From Otis tarda (Eukaryota > Chordata > Aves > Otidiformes > Otididae): a stretch of 64,000 nt of DNA. The first letter of the stretch is position 1. Every line of letters starts with the position of its first letter. The stretch is taken from NCBI GenBank assembly GCA_026413225.1, contig CM048560.1, positions 16,853,501-16,917,500 on the forward strand, written 5' to 3'. The notes beneath the pieces are model-generated. The model ran no database searches. It was not told the DNA's origin and saw only the letters and a list, made by a program, of their open reading frames with translations. Shown piece by piece: positions 13,722 to 24,638 of the stretch. The translations under genes were made by a program, and so were the position numbers.

Positions 13722-14535
13722 AGAATCATATATTAGTTTGGGTTGGAAGGGACCTTCAATGGTTATCTAGTCCAGTCCCTTGCAAGGGACATCTCCAACC
13801 AGATCAGGTTGCTCAGAGCCCTGTCCAACCTGGCCTTGAATGCCTCCAGGGATGGGGCATCCACCACCTCTCTGGGCAACCTGTGCCAGTGTTTACCATC
13901 CTCATTGTAAAAATTTTTTCTCCTTCTGTTAAGTCTGAATCTACCTCCCTCTATTTTAAAACCATTACCCCTTGTCCTATTACAATATGCCCTGCTAAAG
14001 AGTTTCTCCCCATCTTTCTTATAAGCCCCCTTTAGGTACTGGAAATCCACTAGAAGGTCTCCCCAGAGCCTTCTCTTCTCCAGGCTGAACAACCCCAACT
14101 CTCTGAGCCTGTCTTCATAGGAGAGGTGCTCCAGCCCTCTGACCATCTTCGTGGCCCTCCTCTGGACTCGCTCCAACAGGTCCACATCCTTCTTAAGCTG
14201 GGAGCTCCAGAGCTGGACACAGTACTCCAGGTGGCATCTCACTAGGGCAGAGTAGAGGGAGATAATCACCTCCCTCAACCTGCTGGCCACATTTCTTTTG
14301 ATGCAGCCCAGGATGCTGTTGGCTTTCTGGGCTGCAAGCACACATTGCCAGCTCATGCTGAGCTTCTCGTCCACAAGCACTTCCAAGTCCTTCTCCTCAG
14401 GGCTGCTCTCAATCCATTCTCTACCCAGCCTGTATTTGTGCTTAGGGTTGCCCCAACCCACGTGCAGGACCTTGCACTTGGCCTGGTTGAACTTCATGAG
14501 GTTCTCACAGGTCCACCTCATGTAGATCCCTCTTT
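13722..14535 (-). mobile_element. CR1 LINE, 5'-truncated, 3' end preserved
   Basis: The left edge carries the typical CR1 3' end as seen from the opposite strand, an imperfect AGAATCAT motif followed by GGTTGGAAGGGACCTTCAA. It runs rightward through sequence matching the CR1 pol 3' half and stops matching near 14520-14535. The length of about 0.8 kb against a full element of several kilobases shows 5' truncation, the usual result of incomplete target-primed reverse transcription. The 3' tandem motif is degraded compared with the second copy at 19212. Exact ends are uncertain by tens of bases at the 5' side. Confidence 0.95.
13763..14518 (-). pseudogene. CR1 ORF2 C-terminal fragment (reverse transcriptase tail)
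   Basis: About 250 codons read without a stop and match the C-terminal part of the CR1 ORF2 polyprotein. Landmarks in order are [86 protein letters not shown] and [19 protein letters not shown]. In CR1 proteins this segment follows the reverse-transcriptase palm, so the catalytic domain and the N-terminal endonuclease are missing. The frame technically extends upstream to 14692, but its first 58 codons do not look like CR1 and are host flank read through. The stop lies just after a DWTR motif, which matches the usual CR1 terminus as I remember it. This is not an active gene; the intact frame suggests moderate age. Confidence 0.9.
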
Positions 14536-17500
14536 CACAAAAACATCTCCTATTTGCCATGGGATACATTGGCCTTAAGAGGCAGCCTTGCATGCTATTG
14601 ACCACAGACAGTTTTCTGAATCCTTGTGAAAAAAGCACAACAGCTCCCAAACCCTCACCTTTTATTCCTACCCTCCACAGAGCTCCCATCACAAAATTCT
14701 GTTGTCACTGATTGTCTCCCAGTTAGGGCTGGAGCCTGATATACTCTTTGACTTTGCATGGGGACACCTGAGCACAGTGACTCCCATATACCAGCTGGTG
14801 CTGGAATCCCAGGTAGTTCCCTCTGATCTGGAAATTAAGGTCTATTCAGAAGACTTGACACTAAATTCAATGAGTTAGCGAGAGTATAAACTGAAGGTGG
14901 AACACAGGCCTAGCTGAGGGATAGAAATTTTAATGTGGAACAGAATTTTCCTTCTGCTGACCACAACAAACGCTGTTGGAAAGCAGAAGGCAAATAAGGG
15001 ATTTGTGAATCTCTCTTATGGTGAGATTAAGTCTGCTCTCATCTGAAAGGCTGAAGAAATTCTTCAACAGGAAAGAATACTCATTTTCTTATGATCAAAA
15101 CTCCAGGCAATAGAAGTGTCAAACTTTTAATTCTAAAATAAACTACACATTTTTGGTTTAGGGTGTAGGTTTTTTTTTTTTGTATCTATTTTTCATAGGG
15201 GACTAAAGCAAACACCTGAATTTAAACATGACAGAACTAAAATGTAGACTCCAGCTTTGTCACCTTAACCTAAAACTGCTTTACTGTAATTACGTTTTAA
15301 GATTCTCTTCTCCATTAATGAAGTCCTGTATGTCCATTAGATATTGTCCTTTATTAAGCAACATGGAGTCACCTCCAGTCAGCGAAAAGATTCCTACCTC
15401 TATTGGGTGTATAAAAATTCTACTATCCTCTCTCTTTTCTTCCACATACCACTAAATTTTAAAGCAACATCAAGATAATAATAGGCAGCACAATCCTACC
15501 AAGGCATGACCTTGTCAAATCACGATCAGAAGAGATGAGCATGTACACTCCATGATGTTTCCCAAAGGGCAAGGTACAGATCTGAGAAAGACCAGAGTCA
15601 AAACTGAAAACACTAAAAATGTGTTACTTTAAAAATATATTTTACTTTGACTTAATTTCAATTATATTAATGCTAATAGCAAAAAATATCCATGGATGTT
15701 AGAATGCATTGTGCATTCCTTGCCCAAAGAAATAGGAAACGTCTGTTTTTATGTAAAAATAAAACCCATAAATATTCTAACAGTTTTCTGCTACAGCAAA
15801 AGTACTAATCTAGTGCATTTGAAACTGGAAAAGGATAACAATTGATCTTAACTTTGAAACATGCAGAAGTATTTTGCTTATGATCTTTTGCCACAGAAAA
15901 TGAAACCAGTCAATTCAAACGTACAGAAGTTGATCTTGTTTAAAAGGTGCTTGGCTCTCTAATTACATGAGAAGTACCTTTCTTCAATAATTTATTAGAA
16001 ATACGGGGCAAGATAAAGACAAAGTCTAAAAATACCCACCATGTAAACTAGTGTTGAACTGCTCTCTTAAAATTAAAAGCTGAAATTCTTTGACTGTCTC
16101 ATTTTCTAGCAGAACACAAGAAAGGAATATTTTAGTTGGTTCTCACCCTCCAGGCAAAGCAGTATAAAACCTCTGGCCTGATTCCAACCCCATTATCAAA
16201 GGACCACTCACCTAATCTAAAAAAGCAGCTCTTCATCAATTTATCATTAACAAGAGCATTACAATATAATGTAGGGAAATGGCTTTCCACCAGGGATTCA
16301 GTTAATGGGAGTCTAGAGCCACATAACAAGCATGGCAGAAGATATGCCACAGTAGGTGAAGATAATATACATATATTCTACGCAAAGGATACTGCAAATA
16401 ACTTCTCTGCTCTTGATGAGCTCTCTGCAATAGTTTTTTGTTTGGTTGGTTGGTTTTTTTAATATTTAATTTTTAAAGTTGAGGTCTCGTATTCTACAGT
16501 AACATACATGAATGCAAACTAATTAGTTGCTGAGTCCCTACAAAAACTTTTTATACTATTTATTTGGCATCAGTGAAAATGTGGCTCCGGTTGGTTTTTT
16601 TGTGGGATTTTGCAAGTTAGTGTTGAATCCTGTTCACTGTCTGTTTCACTACCTCTAACATCAGGAGTTCAAAAATCACAAGCCAGGCATCCAAAATTCA
16701 GGTGATGGATAGTCAAGATACTATGTGAATGATCTTTGGCTTTTTATCCTCCTTCTAAGGATGAGAAATATTTCTTCTCAAGCTGAGCCCATAGCTCCAA
16801 GAGGTAAACACAGTATTTTATAATTTTTAAGTACAAGCTGAATTTGGATGTACTCCTATGAATGCTGCAGCTGAAGCTTTAAGGAAAATGCCAATATTGT
16901 AAAGGCAAGCCACAAAATCACAAGTGGTGAGTCTCTTATGAGTACCTAGGCTGTTGTTCCATCCACGGTCATTAACATCAAGTCACTGCTCTACTACACC
17001 CCCAGCAGAAAAAATTCAAGGCAGACTATGGCAGGTAAATAATTTCTTGTTCAACTCACCAAAGCCTACAATACAGAGCTGGTAACATATTTTTGAGCTG
17101 ACATAATCTAGGAGAGAAAATATTATATCTGTTCTAGCCTAAAACTTGCCAATGTAAAGTTAACCTGTCAATGATCCTCGAATAAAGTGAAACCAGCAAA
17201 ATGAGCTTGTATCAGATCAGCACTTTGCATCATGAGGCTGCAGGTTTCTGGGGACCTCTGTCAGGGGCCATGAAGCTAACTAAATCACTGAAGAATGGCC
17301 TCAGCTGAACACAAAACAATGAAGAATAGTTTATGGATAGAGAGCACGAAGTGGAGTTTCACAAGAAAACCAGAAAAAAAAAAGTCTCACATCATTCATA
17401 TTTCTAAAGTAATTTCATCTTAAGAGAGATGGTCATTGGTATACTCCTAATATTATGCTTCCTTAGCATATAAGTTTACTGGACTATATTACTCTAAGAC

Positions 17501-17912
17501 AATTAAAAAGAGTATTTGGGACTTATCCTATATAAATTAATATTTTCTACCAGCTGTAAGAAATTCATCTATTCAGGCCCTACAAAAATTTATTGTACTT
17601 AAGTGAAGGTAAAATAAATTAGGAAAGAAAAACAAGCCACAAAATACCTTCAGTAAATGAACAAGTCTGACGAAACCATGAACCATGTGGCATTTACGTC
17701 ACTTCAACTCAGATCTAGGAGTGAAGTTATATATCCTGAAAACAATACCAAGTGTTGCTATACATCACAGTTCATCTGATCAGCAAGGCAGGTCACAGCA
17801 AACACTTCACCCCAGCGCTCTGGCTTACCATGCCAGCTCCCCGCAGCGCGGAGACGAGTTCAAGGTCACTACCCTGAAATTCAAAGTGCGCTGCATGACT
17901 GGCCCCACCTAC
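14536..17912. other. AT-rich noncoding DNA
   Basis: Nothing recognisable was found. A T13 run lies near 15169-15181. Short frames on both strands at 16132-16462 overlap each other and show no family resemblance. No further CR1 or LTR sequence was noticed. Confidence 0.55.
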
Positions 17913-17981
17913 CTGTGAGACCTCCTTCCCCTTCTCTGACCACGACCTCCCGTGACAGCCGTGTTCCTCCAAACAATGAAT
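17913..17981 (-). other. Candidate spliced exon, minus strand (weak)
   Basis: Read on the minus strand, a good acceptor context (CTTGCCTGTTTGCTAACAG) precedes a 69-base segment followed by the donor GTAGGT. All three frames are open. One of them gives SLFGGTRLSREVVVREGEG and begins two bases into the segment, so it would join in frame with the candidate exon at 18397-18454 across a 415-base gap. The peptide matches nothing I know. It could be an exon of an unrecognised or noncoding transcript, or chance. Confidence 0.12.
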
Positions 17982-18396
17982 CTGTTAGCAAACAGGCAAG
18001 ATGCTCCTGAGAGGAGGAGATGACTTTTGAAGGAGCTGGATGTGGACTACGGACCTCGTTCCCTGAGGAGAGAAAAATAAACTCACTTGCAAACTTCAGT
18101 GCAAACCTTATCTTTCCAGCTGAACAACCCTCGATAATTTCTTCAAACAAAGCAAAAATCCTATAAAATAACCAAACTCTTTTCCCGACAGGCTGAGAAG
18201 AGACAGAGGGGAATGCTTCATACACAAAGATGCATTCAACACACACACACTGCTCTTAGTAACAAAAAGTGTTTTGATATTGCAGTGCAAGAGGGTACAC
18301 AAGAGCATACTGAGACCAAACAACACAGTTACAGTGGTATTTCAGGAACAAGATTAGAAGTACTATACTGAATGAAATATATAATGAAGTACTCAC

Positions 18397-18454
18397 ACAG
18401 ATATTTGATGCTATTGCCGTTGGCCTCTATGCACTGCCAAAAGGAACTGATATC
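18397..18454 (-). other. Candidate exon or decayed coding remnant, minus strand
   Basis: On the minus strand a pyrimidine-rich acceptor ending GTGTTTCAG precedes 58 bases followed by GTGAGT. Only one frame is open, reading DISSFWQCIEANGNSIKYL. The same frame stays open upstream past the acceptor and downstream past the donor, giving a run of roughly 50 codons. A tryptophan, then Cys-Ile and a later Asn-Gly, loosely recalls the C-terminal tail of mariner-type transposases, but the resemblance is short and from memory. Alternatives are an exon of an unrecognised transcript, an old transposon remnant, or coincidence. Confidence 0.18.
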
Positions 18455-19211
18455 CTGAAACACAGCTTGAACACAAAAGCAACCTTTATTCTCACAATAT
18501 TTTGAGCATCATTGGACTGGGGATATTTGTTTCCTTCCAAAGCTGCTGGTAGTCTCTGCTAATAAGTTTTGTTTGACAATAGCTTCATATAACATGGCGA
18601 ATCCTTCGCTTTTGACTATTTCCCTTCAAATGAGGAAGAACAAGACCACAGTGGGAGTGGTTACCCAAAGCCATGTCCTGCCAATATTTTCAAGATTTCC
18701 ACCCCTCTCCCTGCCCCTGACGTGAGACAGAGGGGCAAAATTGAAAAAAACAGGGCACAAGAGTCATGCATACCAAACCAAGTCATGTTAGTAGCAACTC
18801 TCCACTTATAATTTTGAAATATTTCATTTTTATTTCAGTTTTTAAAACACATGTTTTGTAATTCTATTCACCAGATATTTCAAACTAGACGAGTGATTTC
18901 TGTCTCACTTCAGACTTGTCAAATAAGAATGCTTAAACCCCAGGAAGCATCTTTCAAGAAGTTATGGCATTTATTCATTCCTATTAACGGCTTTAATTTT
19001 GAGGAACTGACACCTTCCACAGAAAAAAAAAAAACATTTTGCCAGAGAATTCACGGCCAAATACAACAAATAGCACCCCTCTGGAAGGTCTCAAGAAAAA
19101 TTCTTAGTGTTTTTCCCTGAGGGATCGTTCTGTTAATGTTGGACATTAATTTCCACTTGTGATAACATCAGGTCAAAGTTGTTGAGAAGATACACAGAGG
19201 ACTTCCCTCGA
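18455..19211. other. Noncoding DNA
   Basis: No gene is recognised. The segment immediately right of 18454 continues the open minus-strand frame noted for the candidate at 18397-18454 for a few codons and then meets stops. An A12 run lies at about 19023-19034. Confidence 0.5.
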
Positions 19212-19350
19212 CATAGAATCATAGAATGGTTAGAGTTGGAAGGGACCTTCAAAGGTCATCTAGTCCAACCCCCCTGCAAGGAGCAGGGACATCCCCGACT
19301 AGATCAGGTTGCTCAGAGCCTCATCCAGCCTGGCCTTGAATGTTTCCAGA
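19212..19350 (-). mobile_element. CR1 LINE 3'-end fragment
   Basis: The left edge starts with two copies of the eight-base CR1 terminal repeat, seen as CATAGAAT then CATAGAAT. The usual GTTGGAAGGGACCTTCAA, TCTAGTCCAACC and GATCAGGTTGCTCAGAGCC landmarks follow, and similarity ends near TTTCCAGA. Only about 140 bases of the 3' end are present, so this is a heavily 5'-truncated insertion. The terminal repeat is better preserved than in the larger copy at 13722. Confidence 0.95.
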
Positions 19351-20384
19351 CATGCCACTGCAGAGTCCCCAGGCTGCATTCCGCTTCAGGAAGGTGTGGG
19401 GAAACACAGAGATTGCAGCACCATCACAGGAAGAGCCTGATTTCAGAAAATACAGTGTCTGTATCAGTTAGATAAGGTATCTGACCAGGGAAACTACAAG
19501 AGCAGCAGCGGAGTAGAACTGGGCTGAGAAGCTGTAGGAGCAGCAGTAGGAGATGGGGATAAAGGTTACTGAAGGTCAAGTACAGCCCGCGCATTGCTGC
19601 TGGCATGAAATTGCTGCTGCATTCCAGGAAATAATTCCCTCTCATCTTCCTGAGCCTGTCACATCCTATTTTGCTTACTGATTCTTCTTCAAGGTGTTCG
19701 TCTTATTTGTCTCCTTGGGTTTGCTGTTTATCTCCATTTATTCTCAGCATAATTTGAGGCTCGTTGTTTGAATCCTGCGACTGGTGGGCAGCTGGGGTAG
19801 AGCTAACCTGTGTAATGATCTGGAGAATCTACGTGGGGAGGAGAGAGAGCAAGATTAGTAGAAGTGATTACAGCAGGAGTTGTGATGGGAATATCACTTC
19901 ACCAGAACAAGCAGTGGGGGACCAGCTGGCCTGCGTCTTGTCGTTTTTGCAGAGAAAACCGAAGGAGCCGCGTTACTCCATGTGAGCTGTGTCCGGGAGC
20001 TATAAAATTACCTACTGATGAATGAGCTGGAAAGTTGTCTGAAATAAAGTTTAGGAAGCACTAACAGACCTCACACAATTCTGGCTTTATGGTAATGTAT
20101 GTTATAATTAGCACCAATGGGTAAGAGGCATGAATGCTCATACATTGAAAGTAAAGCATTAGCATATATTTAGCAGATTACAGTTAAATTTGTCATGAGC
20201 TACCTGTCTCTGCTGGAACAGTTCTTACAGCAGGAAACTCGCTCCTCCTTCGGAAATGAAAAGGTATTAAGGACTTTACATTTGGCTTGCTGGGGGCTCT
20301 TTCGAAGAAATTGAAGCTCACTATTCACAAATGAACTGTGAAAAAAAGCCCTGTCACCAGCCTGGGCCTACACACTGGTGGCAC
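19351..20384. other. Noncoding DNA between CR1 fragment and LTR
   Basis: No gene is recognised. Short frames on both strands at 19179-19475 run across the CR1 boundary and are therefore not genes. A small segment around 20010-20040 has acceptor- and donor-like sequences on the minus strand but is only 27 bases long. Confidence 0.5.
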
Positions 20385-20963
20385 TGTGCTGTGGGGGTTA
20401 CGGGGAGAGCTGCTGTGAGGAGAGGCTGGGGCTGCCCGTGCCGGACACAGCCGGTTCTGGCCAGCTTCAACTCTCCCAGCGGAGGGCATGGCTGAGCCCC
20501 TCGGCCATGCGTGGGACGCCTCTGGGAAAACATATTTAAAGAAAGGGCAGAAAATACCAGGTGGAGAGAAAAGGAGGGAACAGAAAGAGAAACAGAGGGA
20601 ACCCTGAGGTTAAAGGAGGGGGTGCTCCAGGACAGAGCAGATACCCAGTGCAGAGCCCACCCCGCAGCCGGCAGACACTCCTGACAGGACTGCAGCCCCC
20701 AGAGAGCCCGCTCTGGAGCAGAGGAAAGGCGCGAGGAGGAAAGAAAAGCAGAGAACTACTGTGATGGACTGATCACAACTCCCATCCCTGCTGCACCATT
20801 CAGTGTGGGTGTAGGGGAACCTAGAGTGAAGCTGAGCCTGGGAAAGCAGGGAGGAAAGGTGTTGTTATAAAGTTTGTCCTTCTGTTTCCCACTACCCACA
20901 TTAATAATTAAATATTTATCTTAACTGCCAAAAAATTATGTTAATTTTTCCCCAAGACAAGTC
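20385..20963 (+). mobile_element. Decayed avian ERV LTR, plus strand, same family as 34905-36061
   Basis: Several landmarks occur in the same order as in the minus-strand LTR at 34905-36061. They are GCTGCTGTGAGGAG near the start, a GCC-rich stretch, ACGCCTCTG then CATATTTAAAGAAAGGG as the TATA-like region, and a GGTGCTCCAGG segment. Next come GATGGACTGATCACAACTCC, GAAGCTGAGCCTGGGAAAG and TTTTTCCCCAAGACAAGTC. The match then stops, so roughly the last 200 bases expected in the family are missing or unrecognisable. Substitutions and gaps are much heavier than in the other copy, so this is the older insertion. An 88-residue frame within it, like the 67-codon frame at 20561-20764, is LTR sequence and not a gene. 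No target-site duplication was found. Confidence 0.8.
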
Positions 20964-21002
20964 AAATATTTGAGGGAGATCGGCTCTTAGCTCCCGCTGA
21001 GC

Positions 21003-21233
21003 TTAGGACTCAATGTCTACATCTTCACTGTAGGACAAGCGTAGATGGATCTCAGACAGCCTGCCTTCTCCAGAGGCAAGACACCAAGTCAGCTCATCAG
21101 CCATGCCTTGCACCTGCAACAGGAGCCGAACTTCCCTTGAATGACACTCAGTTACACCTCGCATTGATGAGACAGCTCCTGCCTCCTCTTGACATCCTGT
21201 CCTGGATGAAGTTTCCCCTCTGGCCCTAGCCAT
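21003..21233 (-). other. Unrecognised 76-codon frame beside the LTR
   Basis: A minus-strand frame from ATG to TAA encodes an acidic, leucine-containing peptide including MADELTWCLASGEGRLSEIH and ending DVDIES. It starts only 40 bases beyond the decayed LTR. It carries possible acceptor sequences inside it but no good donor. I do not recognise a family. It may be host DNA with a chance frame, the altered tail of the LTR insertion, or a terminal exon. Confidence 0.15.
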
Positions 21234-23450
21234 GATTATAATATCTTTTGATTTTAGAATTGCAATATGTCAATATTTGCAGCGTGTAGGTTTTTAATCC
21301 TGATGCTAGCAATTTACCAGTCAATCGAGTCAAAGATATTCTCTGCTAGGACTCCTCTGGGTGAATTAATTAATTATATTAAACTTGTTTCCTGGATGTC
21401 TCAGTCATTGTTATGTTTGTAAAACAATTCACATTAAGAGTGCCTTGTTTTTATATCCTTCTCAAGCATGATTTTTTTTAATTTCTTCACCTGCTTGTTT
21501 TGAGAAGTTTAAGAAAATACCTTTTAGTTACTGTTGAATTAAGGAGAAAATAATTCCTTTACTTGTTCAAAGGAGAAAAACTCTGAAACTCAAACAAGAC
21601 TTTTTCATCTACACAGTCCTAGAAATAATGCTGAGTGCTTATCATTTCATGTATATTGCAAAGTCTAAGTAAAAACCACTTGCATCTTCTGAGAACAAAA
21701 ATGAGAAGGAATAAGATGAATAAGAAACATTACCAGGAAAAGACAGAAAACTAAGTGTAAATGGAGGTAAGCTACAGCTAAAGTGGCTGTAACATTACTC
21801 ACGGATGGAATACTTGCACATACGATGATGTATAAAATCTGCAATTAAATTTTAAAATAAATTCTTAAAACAAGGAGATTTGTCATTAAAGGAGGAGAAA
21901 GATGTTGAGATTTGAGAATATGACAACTCTACTGTTACCTTGGAATTTTTTATTTCTTCAGGAGCCATTGCAATTTGTCTTTGATAAAGGCAGAGCTGTT
22001 TCATATACTGACCAATGCTGCTCATGTTGCTAGAAGAGTATTTGCAGATGGTATTTTAAAAAGGGATATAAAGCAAAGCATTTTTGAGGAACAAATCAGG
22101 ATCAGAGGCAACAAGGGAGTTTCTTGATAAATCCAGACAGAAAGGCCATCCAAGAATACACTCTTGCCAAGTTGCTCGGGCAGCACAAGAATAAAGTTGA
22201 GGCTTCCGTTTTCACACAGATTTAACTTTATAACGCCAAGTGACCCAGTGAGAAAGACTGGCAGAAAGATCCACTCCAGTAACCTATAGACTAGAGATTA
22301 AAAAACTAACATGAGACACAGAAGAGGCTATGGTCTTGTTTTGGCAAAATTGCTTCTTTCCTCCTCTTTATTTTTTAAGGTTTTGGGACATCCGAAGGCA
22401 GGACAGGAAATCCATTTGCCATCCAGCTGTTCACACTAGCAGGATGAATTTATGAGAATGAGAGCTGTAGAAACACCTAATAGAGGTTCCCTGGAAAAAA
22501 GGAAAAGGCTGCGGAGAGGCAGTATGGCAGGAGACAAAGGACAGGATCCTTGCATTCAATTTTCACCCCCCTAGAAACAAGGAAAGACAAGCAAAACAGC
22601 ATAAATAAGAATGTATTTTCTGCATTGTTTAAAATACTATGAATACAGGAATTGAAATGTTCTTTTCTTTCTTTGATTCATCCAGTTGCACCTGTTTTAG
22701 ATAGACATGAAATGCAAAACAAACATGAGTATTCATTCTTACTTGCATTCTTGCTTACTTTCTCTTAGCATGAATCGAGAAAATTTAGCTCTTCTGAGCT
22801 GAATTCTGCCCCTTGTTTTCCCTGATCACTGTGCATTACAATCCTGTTACATTCAGAACTACTGAGAGCAGAACATTTGCTTCTTTGGAGAATAGAGAGG
22901 CTTGCACATATTGACTTTCTGAACACTAGAGTGATATACATACCTTCAGTGTTTATTTGTAACGTTTGTCCTATTTTGTTTCTTATATTTTTTTAATCAC
23001 GATAGAAAAATGCTATAGATTTACAGGATGGTTTTTCAAACACCTTCAGTACCTACACGAACTGAATTTGTCTTACTTAGAAACAAGAACGGTAGGTATT
23101 CTTCAAGAGCTACAACGGGCACATACAATTACAACTAACTGTACATGTAGGAGGCCCTGGGGATGATAGTTACACAAGGCTGGAGTAGGAGGTATGACAC
23201 CAAACCAGAACTGAGATTCAAATACAGGCTTGGTACCAGCAAAATCTAAGCAAGCACTGGATAACCCTGCACAAGAACAGCAACTTGTTTGCTTCTGAAT
23301 AAGTGACCATTACATGAAGCTGCTGGAGAACAGTAACCATGGAAAAGCTAAGCCCAGTTCACTCCAGATTTAAACAAACTTTGTAAGTTTCATTCCCAGC
23401 ATCTGTTTGGTCATGTTTCAGGTTTGGCTGTGAAAGTATTGCAGAATCTT
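21234..23450. other. AT-rich noncoding DNA
   Basis: Nothing recognisable was found. Minus-strand donor-like sequences near 22743-22760 follow a segment that is closed in all three frames. Confidence 0.55.
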
Positions 23451-23545
23451 AAAAAAAAAACAAAACAAAACAAAACAAAACCACCACCAACAACAAATTA
23501 AACCCCTAAAAAACAACCACCCCCCCACCAAAACCAAAAAACCAG
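23451..23545. repeat. A/C low-complexity tract with (CAAAA)n
   Basis: It starts with ten A residues, continues through four CAAAA units and then a mixed ACC/AAC-rich stretch with a run of seven C near 23519-23526. G and T are nearly absent. It is simple-sequence DNA that arose by slippage. Confidence 0.85.
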
Positions 23546-24497
23546 CCTGCTCCCTTCAATTTACATTTTGTAACAGAAGACAGTCTTTACAGATTCAATA
23601 AATTATTCATGGAGAAGGCAATATAACTACTAGACCCTGGGGTCTTGGGCTCCCCACATGTAAAAGATCTAACTCTACACAATCAATCCAGCAGGATAAC
23701 TCTGTTATACTCTACTTAACCCAGATTGCCTAACAGGGTTTGAAAATGGATTAGTGGATGATGAGCTTGTTTTAGAAGCAATATTATCTCCCGGAAAGGC
23801 AGAGGATAATTTCTACTAGCTGGTTTAAGAAATAAAATGATCCTAGATTGGAAAGAAACTTTTTATATGTTCTCTTAACTAGCTAGACACTGACATATCA
23901 ATAACTAGAGACATGGAAGAAACTAAGCATCAAAACAGGCATCAATCAAAAACATTTCCACTAAGCAATAGTATTGTTAGACTCTGAGAGTAGAAAGAAT
24001 GTAGACTGACAAGAGTGTATCAAAACTGGCTTATTCTTGCAAATTCTCTGAATATCACCTATCAAGGGGCAAGCAAGATTTCTAGAATGGCTACAACTCT
24101 TCATCATTACAGCAACTCCCACGATTAACACTGATATGTTGAAGACATCCTAACACAGTTTTCATTGCAGAGAGAGGCACAAGGCTGGAAGCATTTCTAG
24201 AGGCCAATGTTTCATTGCCCTCTAACTTTTGGTGACTAACTGACAACCAAAAAAACTCCAGCAGAATTTGCTATCTAGAATGACGGGTTCCATTTTTTTT
24301 TTATCACAGAAATCTCTGCCTAATATCAAAGCACTGTGGTATAGTAATTTTTTATTTTGCACTTGTCAAGATAGCTCTGCTTCTCATGCATGCATGCATT
24401 TTATTTGTTTGTAATATTCCCTTGAAACAGAGAAAATAGCTTGAAATAGCTCCAGATTGGACTGGACTGAGAAAAGAAAAAACATAGGAAGACTTAC
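23546..24497. other. AT-rich noncoding DNA
   Basis: No gene or interspersed repeat is recognised. A (TGCA)n-type palindrome is listed separately at 24386-24399. Confidence 0.55.
24386..24399. repeat. Self-complementary (ATGC)n microsatellite
   Basis: ATGCATGCATGCAT is a perfect 14-base palindrome made of a tetranucleotide repeat. Alternating purine and pyrimidine bases could in principle favour a left-handed or cruciform structure, but at this length it is most simply a short microsatellite. Confidence 0.8.
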
Positions 24498-24638
24498 CTC
24501 TACATGGAGACATCATGGAAGTCCATCAAGCAGATCAGAGATGTGCTCTTCTGGGAGGTCTATGGGGAAGCCCTGTTCTCTTAAACGTGCTAGCAGCCAT
24601 CTAGCCTCAACAGCACCAAGACTGGAGTCAGTAGTATT
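24498..24638 (-). other. Candidate exon with 41 open codons then stop, minus strand
   Basis: On the minus strand a good acceptor (TTGTCTTCTGCAG) precedes 141 bases ending just before GTAAGT. Reading from the first base gives 41 open codons, containing EARWLLARLREQGFPIDLPE, followed by TGA five codons before the donor. The other two frames close early. The composition, charged and leucine-rich with a Pro-Ile-Asp-Leu-Pro turn, reads like protein more than the other candidates do. I do not recognise a family. A stop this close to the donor means it would be a terminal coding exon with a 3'-untranslated intron, a noncoding-transcript exon, or coincidence. Confidence 0.22.

Noticed and set aside
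19179-19475. 98-codon plus-strand frame
   Set aside because: It runs antisense through the CR1 3' end and into flanking DNA on both sides.
20561-20764. 67-codon basic plus-strand frame
   Set aside because: It lies entirely within the decayed LTR.
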